From NCBI GenBank assembly GCA_016802295.1, contig JAESIW010000207.1:823978-887977 (forward strand): a DNA stretch of 64,000 nt, given 5' to 3'. This DNA is from Brachionus rotundiformis. Its lineage: Eukaryota > Rotifera > Eurotatoria > Ploima > Brachionidae. A model generated the notes under the pieces. That model saw nothing but the letters and a program-made list of their open reading frames with translations. It had not been told where the DNA came from and searched no databases. The position numbers were made by a program, and so were the translations under genes. This document shows positions 46,401 through 59,000 of this stretch, one piece after another (the stretch's first letter is position 1; each line of letters begins with the position of its first letter).

Positions 46401-49400
46401 ATCACACAAAATATATATCTACAAAGCAACAAACTTAGGCATGCTATTGGGGTATTAGAATAGGCTTTAGATAAGGCTAATGTTGCATTTAGACTATAAC
46501 CAATTTGATCCGAAGATAGTCCAATTTTGAATGTGCTTTTTCGTTCTAGCTTCCAAGCTAACTCGAGTTAATACTAGTTAACCCATTGAACACAATTAGG
46601 TCGAGCTTAATAGATTAACTAACATATCTTAGGTTATAAGTATCTTTTGTTTGAGAAATAGGCAAAAAAACTTGATTTTCTAACGAATCTATTAAGTATA
46701 TTTATATAAAATAAAATTTAATTATGAAAAAAAAGCATTTTTCAACAAATTAAACTGCTTTTAATAAATTGAATCCTAGAAATGTCTGACTCTTGAAAAA
46801 TATAGTATTCCATGTTATTATGCTTAGCATGCGACTAAAACGCGAAGCATATCGAACTTTACATTTAATATTTGTTCAAATTTTAGAAAATTATATAGAG
46901 AATAATAAAGCGAGAGTTTAGTTTAATAGGATATTCGAATTATTCACGTTTTTTAGTTTAGCTCCTATAATGTCATCATCTCTTAATCCAAAAGCTAAAT
47001 ATACCAATCATTATAATAATCATAATTTTAAAATAAATGCAATTAATTATAATAATACTAATTCAAAAACAAAAATTGTAAAAAATACGATTTCCTCGCT
47101 AAATTCTCCTACTAGCAATCTATCTTTATCGAATGGAAATAAATTATCATCTTCTTCTCTATCGATTCAAAACGTAAGCCCAAATTCCAAACTCATAAAT
47201 AATAATACCAGCAACGCTAAAGCTAGATCCAAAGCTATAGCAAGCACTGCTCAAAGCAATAGTACTCAAGTTCGAAAGAACAAATCAGACATTTATCTGA
47301 AAAGACAATCCAAATTAAACTTTTTCTTAATGTTTAGTAATTTATCATTCAACAATAGTTTTCAGCCTTTTAATAATTATATTCATCATAATCATTTATA
47401 TTTAAACACATTTCAGTCATTGGTTCACTATGGCGATAACATAGGTGCAAAGGTTGTCAAGTGTTTGATAAACGAAAACTCCTATGAAACTCAAAATCTG
47501 ATCACGTCCGATTATGACATTTACCAAGGATCAGCCCTTTGTATAACATATGATGCTATACTCAAAGACGAGCATTGGGACGAAATATTTGTTAACAACG
47601 ATGAAGAAGCTTCGCTTCAGTCACAGAATAAAGCCTCTCATTTGTCACGATCTAAGCCTGCACCGAAACAAGGAATCAATAGTCAAGCATCCAAGTTTAT
47701 GTCTTTTTTTCACATTTCGGATTTTATAGCCATTCTAAGTGGATTCAAAGTTGCATTTGTTGATCCATATGAACGTATATCCACCGATGAGCGATCTTAT
47801 GTTGCCATTTTTGATTTAAAAAATGATACCAATGACATAGAACAATTTGAAGACCAATTTAAACCATTGGAAAAAATATTCAATGTGCCATTGTTAAAAA
47901 GTAAATTTTACAATGGTACTATTATTCGTTTACCGCTGAGAACTCAAAACAGCAGTTGTAGTGTGTCTAACAAACTTGTCTATGTAAAAGACATTTTGGT
48001 TAATGCAAAAGATTTCATGAAAGAAGCTCACTTGCATATACTTTTTTCTAAAAATATATCTAACATACAATTTTGTAGAAGCAAAGATAATCAAAATATT
48101 GAGAAAGTATATATTTTTTTTTATTTTAAAATTTGATCAAATTGACTTAACTAAAAAGTTAATTTTGTAAGCAAATATTCTTATTTTTTGTTCTATTAAT
48201 AGATATACAGCATAAATGTAGAGGATTCATGTCTGGAACAATTTAAAAACAAATACAAAAAGATCAACGACGCTGTCCAAGAAGGCGAATTTCCACGCAC
48301 TAGCACAATTATTATCACTCTTAGAAAACAAATTGAAACAAAAATAGAAAAAACCGAGTGGATTTTGTCCATATTCGCCGACACTATGCGACTTCTCAAT
48401 TCAAATTATTTTCTCATGAAATTGGCCATTCCAATTTCGGACAATTGTGACAAAGACCTAAGATTTAGTCACAAGTCTAATTTGATATCAAGTGATACAG
48501 GCTTCATTAAAACCCTATACTTATCTAAGCCGATAATTTGTTACATCGAAGATAAGGAAGGTATTTTAATGTCTCATTTTTGCCGCTTGAATATCAGCGA
48601 CTCGCTCAAATTGTCTCATTTTAACGACGCATATGCTTTAATGTTAAAAGATCTGACCAAAATAATTCGCAAAGACCCAACTCTGTTGTGGTCTCTAATG
48701 CCCGATTTGGACAAGAATACAGAGTTTTCTGAGCTACTAGGCGAAATATGGCAAGAAATTGCCAAACACGAGCTGTTCTATTCGTCAACCGAAGGCTGGG
48801 GCTACGTGGCCATAGAAGACATGATCATCAATGATGTAGATGACAAGTCTATATTACAAGAAATCTTGACCAAGATCTATTCTGAAACCAACTATCCGGT
48901 TGTGATTATGCCTCCTCATGTACTCAATGCATTGCAAAAGTTTAGCCCCAAAGATAGTCTACAAATAATGAGCCCTTCGCAGACCAGCGACATTCTACAC
49001 AACAATGTAATGCTAATCGAAACTCTAAAGCCAAATCAAAAAATAGAGCTTCTAAGATACTTGATCAAAGAGCCGTCAGTCAATAGTCAGAATACATGGC
49101 CCAGTGCAGCGGCCAGATATGTTTTAGACTTGCCTCTATTGCTGCTTTCAAGTCAAAAATTTGTCAAATTTCAATCTCCCAATAAGGCCAAGTCAGTTTA
49201 CTTGGTCGAAAAAGACTATTTAAAACTGTTCAATTTAAACGATCAAACCAACATGCAATACATTAATCCAGATCTTCCCAAAGACATATTAAGCATATTT
49301 AAAAAGTTCGAATTTCAACGTGAGTATACAATTGATTATTAAATGTTTTAAATTGTATTCTGTGACCTGATTTCACTGATTTTAAATGAAAAAAAAACGA

Positions 49401-50028
49401 AAAAAAAAACTGAAATTAAAAACGCCATATACTATTAAAATAAAATAAAACAAGAAAGGTAAAGAAGCTCATGAAAAATTAGAAAAAAATCTAAGAACAA
49501 CTTTTTAGAGAAATAGAAAATAAATTATTGTTGTTATTAGTATTAAATTAAGCAAATTCTATTTGAATTTCGTTTTATATCTTTACCTTTTGTTGAATTT
49601 TGTTTCTTTGTGTTTTTTTTTTTCTAAACTTTATTTCTTATTTGAAAAAAAAGGTTCACCTAGCAATAGGTTTGATTGAATTTATTACTTTTTTGTTCAT
49701 TTTGATAGCATACCTTATTCCCTTCTAGAATTAAGTATCCTTCATTTGCAATTTTAATGTACTCATTCTAAACAATCCGAGTAACCGAACTTCCACCAAC
49801 TCAAAAAACATTAGCAGTCTTCAGGCAGAGAATTAATTTATTTGATTAGGATAATTTAGCTGTAAGTGTAGGATTTTTTATGATTAGAGAAAGTCTAATT
49901 AACTCTCTCTAAAATGATAGAAATTATTCTCTTATAATCATTTGAAAATAAAGAGCGTAATTAATTGGGATAAAGAGAAACCTGATAATTCGAATTTAGA
50001 TTTATGCTAGTATATCACATATAAAGTA

Positions 50029-50059
<31 letters not shown>

Positions 50060-53000
50060 TTTATGAATGGCTTGATCTCGAAATTAAAAACATATGTATT
50101 TCTAAAATTGTTCAATATTTACTTACTTATCGCTCAAGTTATATCTTGATTTTTTGCTTGACGCAGAATATTTATTTTTTCATAAGCAAGGAGACACAAG
50201 AACTAAGAAAAAGAAAGAAGAAAAATCAAGTTTATTAACCTAAAATAAGTAAAGAAAAATAAACTTGTTGATAAATATTAAGTTGTCTTAAAATCCCAAC
50301 CCAAAAACAAGATACTTAACCAAGTTAAATTGGGTTTAAAAATTGACAATCGTCCATTACGACGAAAATTTAATACACAGATAAGTTATATAACCAACCA
50401 ACTCGATTAGTATACAAATTTAATTAGCTTTTATAAAGCGATTGAAATTAAAAAAATAAAATAAAAGACAATATTTGCCTCGATAGGGATTTTTGTTTTC
50501 TACTAAAATTAGAAGAAAAAGTAAATTTATTTTAAATATTCAGCATCGTGGTTAGATTTCAAAAGGTCTAATATTTACAAAAAAATAAAAAAAAAAAAGT
50601 ATGTCTTTAGTTAAAATTAATTCCATAATTTTGTTAAATTTAATCAATCAAGCTTTTTAATTAAAAACAAAAAAGAAAAAATAAAATAAACACTTGGGGT
50701 TTCCGATCACTCTTAAGCTTAGCAATTATAAATTTGATTAATGGTCTTGAATTTAATCGATAAGAATCATGTTACTAATTTACCTCAGCTCATTTAATTG
50801 CACTTTTAATGAGCATTTAACTTAATTGAATAGAGAGAAAATAATTATAGACATATTTTTATATTTTATTTATAAAAAGGTTTAACTCAGCTTCAAATGA
50901 TATCGGACTCGGAGCTAAGCGAGCTGATCAGCGTGCCCAAGGAATGGAGATGCGGCGAAGAAAAGATCCAATGGCCACGAAATCACGACAAGTACAATCT
51001 AATATGGCTAGAAACATTGTGGAAATATCTTAATGAGAACTTTTCCAATAACCTGACCACTGTCGAGAACACCAACATCATATACACAAATCCGGTTCAC
51101 TCAAACCAGCTCAGCTTGTACAAACTATCCAACAATTCCAATCTGGTCTACACGCCGAGCTTTGTTACCATGGACGATTCGATCACCATCGACATCTACG
51201 ATAATTTGGTACGCATTTTGAAAAAATTGAACTTCCAATGTATTGACACAATACCGGACATAGTCCTATCTCATCCTTTGTTCTTCAACTATGTGCCAAA
51301 TATTCGCAAGACTCGACTTGGTATTTTGCAAGCATTCAAAAATAAATACCGACACGCATCTACAATTAAAATAATTCAAGATTTTAATGCTTTGCTTAAC
51401 GACTCGGACATAAAGCTAATTCAAAAATATCTTTCCAAAATAGAGCTTACCCATTCGAATTCTAATATGGACTCGAATCAGCGCGAACTGCTAGAGTTTG
51501 TCAAATTTGTGCCAATGTTCGAAAATTCGGCCATTGAATGCTTGGACAAGTACATACCGTTAAAAGAGTGCTTGTACGTCTATTACGACACGCAAATTCG
51601 TTTGCCATTCGAGCTACCAGGTGTACAGTCTTTTATATTCGTAGACTCACTGGACGCCAAAATACTCATCCAGGACAAACTTGGCCTCTACATATGCAAA
51701 GAGTTTACTTGCATTCTACAAGAAATAATCAAATATCTACACGATCGGGAGCTCAATTCGCTAAACTCGATCAAAATTCACCTACTTGGCAAATGGCTGC
51801 TTCTAAATTGTTCAACCTATGTACTTGGCTCAAATGAGCTAAACGAGTCCATACGATTGACCAAATTGTTCCTGAATCAGAACCAAGAGCTGTGCTCGCC
51901 AAGCCAATTCATCAATCCGGGCAAAAATGACAAGTATTTGCCCATTTTGGAGGCCAAAATTCTGCCATCACAAGACCTACTCCAGGACGACAAGTGTGTC
52001 AATGTTCTAAAAGAGCTCAAGATGCGCTCTTACACAGAATTGAAAATAGACGAAATAATCGATTTGTACGAACAATCGATCAAGTCAATGAACGAAACAA
52101 ATAGGCGCCTTTTGGCCGAGTTAATCATTGAAATACTAATGAACAGATATGAACAAAACGAATCGCTGCTAGTCGAGTATTCGCCAAGCAAGGCGGTCAA
52201 TTTGCGCCACTATCTCACATCGGTCAATTGGATACCATTGAAAAAAGAGCGACCGCAGTCGTATCCGCAGTCGTTGACTTGGCGAGGCGCCGATCCGGCC
52301 ATGAACAACCGATTTTCTTCGCCCAAAGATTGTGTCGATCAGTCCTATTCGTACTGTGTCGGATCTGTCAATTGCATATCCGACATAGATATACCAAATC
52401 AGCTGAAAGACTTTTTGGACTTGAAAAAAGTATTCTTGGACCAGGTGGTACGACACTTGAAACTAACAACCAAATGCTTCGAGTCGTCCGCACTTAAAAT
52501 CGAATGGTACGACTATTTGACCGTGGCTAAAAAGTGCTACGAATTTATGTGCGTACACGAAACAGTTAACATAAATCGTGAGCTAAAGGCTAACGATTTG
52601 ACCGAGTGGATTTGGACTGGCTCGGGCTTTTCGTCCATTTCTTCAGTCTACCTATTGAATGACAAAGATCACCCTCTGAGTTCACATTTAGACACATTGC
52701 CTTACGAGTTGTATCCTTATTTGGCATTTTTCGAGAGCCTTGGTATGAAAAAGACACCCGACGCCAAACAGCTCGAGTCAATAATCTTAAAGTGTGTCAA
52801 GAATACGCACAAGTTGATAAATAGTGCAAAGCTAATGTCCAAGGATCAAATATTAGAAAACGCTGCCAAAAACTATCCACTAATCAATTACATAAAGCTC
52901 AATTATCCAAATGAAGCCAAGCTAATCAATAACATAAAAGACTACGAAGAGTCGCTCATAAGCTTAAGCTCTTCGATCAATCCATTCGTGAGCCAGCCAG

Positions 53001-56000
53001 TGAGTGCCTCATTGAACACAATGAACGAAGTGTCTACCGATTTGATCTATTTGTATTTGCCTGATGTGTACAAATCTGTGGATATAAAAGACAACTTGAT
53101 CAATTCGGTAATGAGTTTAATAAAGACCAAGCACTTTAAACTGTTGGACGAAGATGCCTATTTGATCAAGAAGTCCCAGCATTGTGTTAACTTGTACGAC
53201 CACTATCGTGTTTACAATGAAATAATATTGCCAAATTTGAACAATTTGTCCAAAAATGTCAAAGATTCAGTAGTTCTGTTTGCGCTCGATCATGCCGACA
53301 CAAAAATGCTCGAAATTTTAAAAGATCATCCATGTATTCCGGTTAGTCCGTACGGCAGAAGAATCAAAAAGCCGAATAAGCTGATTCATCCGAATGGAAA
53401 GCTGGCACCATTGTATTCCGAATCGGACGAAAGATTTCCATTTGGTTCCGAGCAAGCTTACATAAGAGAGGACAGACTGCAAATTTTGAAGATACTTGGC
53501 ATGAAATGTGACCAGCTTACATGGAGCGAACTAATTGAACGAGCTGAGTCGGTCTCAAAAATAAGAGAATACGACCAAGCTGTTGAAAGATCAATTGCTA
53601 TTTTGAATATTCTTAATGAAATGCTCAATAATCAGGAGGAAATTTTGAAAAAAAGTAAGTCGAATTTTAGTTTAATACACAAAATGTAAAATAAATAAAT
53701 AGTTCTTAGAGTATTTTTTATATGAATTCTAATAAAACACTAGTCTATATTAAATAGAAAAGAAAATTAAAATATAAAATGAAAAATTTTAATTGACAAA
53801 AAATTTCTCGACTATTTTCTTGGAGTAAAGCAAACCATATGTTTAACCATAATCAACCTTTGCAATCAATACATAGAATTTGTAGAGAAAATAAATTTTA
53901 GTTCGGAAAATATTTTTGTTTTAAGTTTAAATGATTGTGCTCAAAAATAATAATATTTTGATTTTAGTTTTATTTAAAAAAAATCTTTAACATCTGCTTA
54001 TCTATAAGTTAAAATAAATATCTAGATAAAATTTTATAACTTAAAAAATGTCAACCCTTGGATAAGTTTAAGTAAATGAGAAATCATTAATCAATTAAAC
54101 TAGTCGAATTTGTGTAGGCTACTCAATTAATAAAATAAAGGAAATTTCAAATTAATTATTGATATATTATCATTTTCAACATATGATAGACAATTAATAA
54201 ATCACAAAATTAATAAATATTTAATAAAATTTTTTTCGATTACGCGTTTCGATCAAATGACCTTCTTGAGATTAAAGACTTGAAACTAAATAAGATTTCT
54301 TAAATATCGCTTCAATTCAAAGAGTTTATCTTAAGATATTTATCTGTAGCATGTCATTTTATAAAAACATTTTCTCAACTAGTTGATTAGATTGATTTTC
54401 AACTTTTTAAATTTACTAGTTCAATTTTGAAACGTTTTTTTTTAAAGCTTTTATTTCAAAAATACTGTCGGGAAAGAATTTATTTGGAATCTAATATTTG
54501 AATTTTTACAATTTTTTTTTATAAAATTATCTATTTTTCAAATTAACTTATCATTTAAAGCGTATTACATTGATTAATTACTTAAATTAAATCAAAGATC
54601 AAAACTCTTTGAATTGAAATGATTTTTTGAATTGATCAAACTCAAGAAGTCGAAGCATTGGCACTTTCTTTCAACCGTATGATAACTTTAAATAGGATGA
54701 ATATTTTAAAAATTGATAACAAATATCTTCTTCTTATACTTCTTCTATTTTCTACTCCCAGTGGAGCATAAGGCGTCCACACGTCTCCTCCATTCGACCC
54801 TGTCCTTAGCGACAATTTCTGCTTGTCCCCATGTGAGTTTCATCTCTCTCAGATCTCTTTCAACTGTTCTCCTCCAGGTCATCTTTGGTCTTTCAGCATT
54901 TCTCTTTCCTTGAGGTGTCCAAAATAGTGCAACTCTAGGAATTCTGTCTGATGGCATTCTAAAAACATGACCAAGCCACTTAAGTCGTCTTCTGCGTATT
55001 ATGTTGCATATTGGCTCGGACATCAAATATTTTCTAACAAAAAAAAATCCAAAAATTAGTCAAGAATAGTGTGAAAAATTATTTTAAGAAAATTTTATTT
55101 AAAAAATTGTATAATCAAATAATTAACTAAAATAATCATAAATAAGTGTTTTTTATTTTGAATAGATAATCAAGACGAAAGCCAAGAACTTAAAGAAATA
55201 GCCGATAGCTTGAAAGAGATAAGCTTTATTCCAGTCAAACAAAAACCATATCAAAAATTGAATTTGTATTGGTTCGGTGACAGATTTAAGTACCGATTTG
55301 CCAAGCCAAAAGAACTGCTATCGGCTCAGTACGAACTAATAGCCTCGAGTATAGTGGCCATACCGCTAAATGAATACAAGAAAAAAGAAAACCTATTGAC
55401 CAAATCGGTTGAAAAATTTTTGTCCATCGACGACTGGTCGTCCAAATTGACATTCAAAGATGTCCTAAAGCATCTGGAGGAGGTGTCCAAATCGAACTTG
55501 TCCGATCTGGACGATCCAAAAGAGGTCAAATTGCTAAACGACATGGTCTACCAAGTGTATGAATACATTCAGTCCGAATGTGCAAAAACGCCCCAACTAC
55601 ACGAATACATACGCATATTTTTCAATGATAAAAAGCTAATTTTGATCAACGACGACTTTGTTTTGGCCTCACAAGTCATCCAATCGCTCAATTTTAACCT
55701 TAAGCCCATTTACTACCAACTACCGCAGCAATACCAACGCTCGTTCAAATACCTGTTCAGCCATGTGCTGCCCATAAAGCCCGGCCTCGACCTCAACGAT
55801 CTATTGCTGATATTAGACGTGGTTAAGCGCAAGTACAAAGAACTGCCCATAACAAACAAAGACGACTTTAATCTAATACAAAACGTCTACTCGCTCATAA
55901 TAGACCATGGCTACAAGTCAATAAACAATTTATATTTGCCAAATGTGAACTCGGTTCTGCAACCAGGCCGCCTGTTGAGCGTCAGCTCAATAGACACGAC

Positions 56001-59000
56001 CAAAGCGGACAATTTGTGCGATTATGTGCACGCATCGGTCGATAGGCGAGTGTGCCTGATCGCCGGCTGCAAATTCACCGACTCGAATTTGGCGCTTGTG
56101 GTCGAGCAGAGGGTGTTTCCGCGAGTGTTTGGCAACAAGCGACTCGAGGGCATACTGACTCGGCTGGACGACGAGCGCATCGACATAAATCTAATGTCCT
56201 CGCTAGACGAGGGCAACCCGCTCATAGTCCTCGAGTACTTGCTCGCATGCAATCGCGTGCATTCACTGAGCCAATTTTTGAGCGACGACGACATTTTTGT
56301 CTTAATGAAATATTTCAACGACTTTCTAGCTCGCAACTATCAGCAGTCTCAATTCACGCGTATCAAAGAGCTGAAAATATTCCGGCCACTGTGGAGCGAC
56401 AAGTACATAGGCCTGAGCGGCCACGCGGCCCCCGCCTCCTCCATCTACCTAATCAACGAAGAGCTATTCGGCCTAATCAAGCGATCGCTAGTCAAACAAC
56501 AGCAGCAGACGTTCAACGAGTCGAGCACCATTCTGATTAAGCGAAACGAGCTGCTCAAGCTCTACGCCCACTTGGGCCTCAACAACATAAACGATGTGGA
56601 AAATTTTCTCAACATTTGCTTGCCGCTTTTCCCACAAATAGACGCCAAGACCCAGAACAACTTTCTCAAGTACTTGTACGACGAAATACTGGAAAAGATT
56701 TACTCGCACGAAAAAGAAAAGTGCATGAAAATACTCCGCGAGCGTTTGTTCATACAGACACGCTCCGGCGAACACAAACTAATAACCGACCTGTACGACC
56801 TAAAGTCGGAATGTTTGATGAACATATTGAACGAGTCGTACTTTCCGGACGAGGTGTTCGACTCGCCGATGTGCATACGCTTTCTGAAAGAGGCCGGCCT
56901 GAGGACCTACTTGCCGTCCGAGCTGTGCAAACGATGCATGAACGACATAGAGCAAAAGGTGACCAAGTCGGGCTGGAGCGACGAGCTCAGACTCAAATCC
57001 AAGTACATATACCAGCATTTGGTGGAGAATTGGCAGCGGTTCGACGACTCGGTGCTACAGCAGCGGTTCCTGGAGCCGCATGCGCCCCAGGCCAAGTTCG
57101 TTCAGCTCAAGAAGCCGTTCGAATACGACCAATTCGGCACCACGTGTCTCAAGTTGTCCGATGCCGAGCTGCACACACACGAACTGCTCGTGTGGACCTC
57201 CAGCTTCATATTGCCAACATTTGTCGACACAAACTCACTAGACATAAACACGATCGAATTTCTCAAGCTAAACAAGAAGCCATGCTTCGCCTTGGTAAAC
57301 GTTCACTTGAACACAATATGCGCCGAGAGCGACTCGCTGCCGGACGTGGACGAAAAGTGTCTAATCGAGGCCTTGTCCAGCGTGTACAAGTACTTGAACG
57401 AAATGAACCTGACCGAAGCCGACAAGGACATACTTAAACAATTGGAGGACAAGGAGATTGTGTGGAGCGCGAGTACGCGCCGATTCGTCAGTCCGAACAA
57501 GATATGCGTTAATTTGGAGGCGAGCGACGAGTGTGCACCGTTTTTGTACTCGTTAACAAGCGAGCTACACGACTACAAGAGTCTGTTTGTTCGGCTGGGC
57601 GCCAAGGACAAGCCGCACGCAATGCTCTACGGCGACATATTGAGAAAAATGGCCAAAGTGTGCCAAAACGACTATTTGAACTCGAACGAGCTGTGCAAGG
57701 CCCTCAAGGCCATGGAGGGCTTTTTCAAGTACTTGAAACAAAACGCGGACTCAATTAGCCCGCAGTTCAAGCTGCCCGGCCTCTACTTGGTCACCACCGA
57801 GCTCAAGCTCGAAAAGTCGTCCAATTGCGTCATTGTCGACAGCAGGGACACTCTCGACGACCTGGCCAAGCTCACACACGACAAGTTTGTGTTCAACCCG
57901 GGCGAAAAATGCTTCAAAATGTCGACCAGCGACATCAAGCCCCTAATAGACAAAATATTCATTTCGCAACGTCCCACCTTGTTCAGCCAAAAGTACGAGT
58001 CGACCTACGACTACACGCTGCCCGACGATCCGGACTCGCAGCGACAAAACTTGCTCACATCATTGGAGCGCAAGTATCAGCAAATATTTACCAGTCGACA
58101 ATTGCATCGCTGTTTGGCACGGTGCATTTCGAACGAGGAAGCGCGCCGCCCGTCGCCCAAACACTTGGCCATCGACGAAGTCGAAAAAGTAATCCGCGAC
58201 CGTCTCAGCTCCATCAAGGTAACGTGTGTCGAGTACTTGGAAACGTCGCTCTCCTACCGAAAGCTGTCCAATCAGCAAAAAATCGACCAAACTGTCGAAG
58301 AAAAAGCCTGCTATTTGACAAACGAAAATCACCAATTTTCCACTCTGTACGTGTCCAAAAAACACATCGAACAGCCGTACTTCTCGCTGTGTCTCGCCCG
58401 CAGCCTACAACCGCTGCTAATCGATCTCCACTTTGACTACTCGATATTCACGTCGCTGATGGCGACCAGCGTGAGCATGATGAGCCGCCTGCTGCAATTG
58501 GTGAACGTGGCCACCGAAGAGAACATTCTGTCCGTGATCAAGCTGCAGTACGTGCCCTCGAGCGGCAAGCTGTACGGCGACGACGTCCAGCTGCTGGCGC
58601 CGTTCGACCCCAAGCTGCACTCGGTGCTCATAGGCGACCTGTGCGTCTTCCAGAACGAGCAGGGCGTCTACCTCTACTGCCAGGTGGTCGCCGTACTCGA
58701 CAAGCAGTTCGTGGTGCAGGTGTCCGACGAGCCCGGCCACCCGCTCACCATAGACAAACACGACTTGTTCGTGCTCGAGAATTGGCACCGCATATACGAC
58801 GCCATGCAGGCCAAGCCGCCGGACGAGCGCGAGTCCTTCAAGTACTCGGACACGCACAGCGCCGATGGCCACAAGAGCCGCGCCAACGCCGGCCAACACT
58901 CGGCCAACAACTCGCCAAACGACTCGAATTGCGACGATTCGAGCAACGCCTCGGACGCCTCCGACGCCAAGTCCGAGACCTCGTCAAACTACGACGGCAG

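Noticed and set aside
56616..57437. 273-codon frame inside sacsin exon 6, and several others between 56000 and 59500 on both strands
   Set aside because: Shadow frames caused by high GC with few stops; the sacsin frame carries the conserved sequence.
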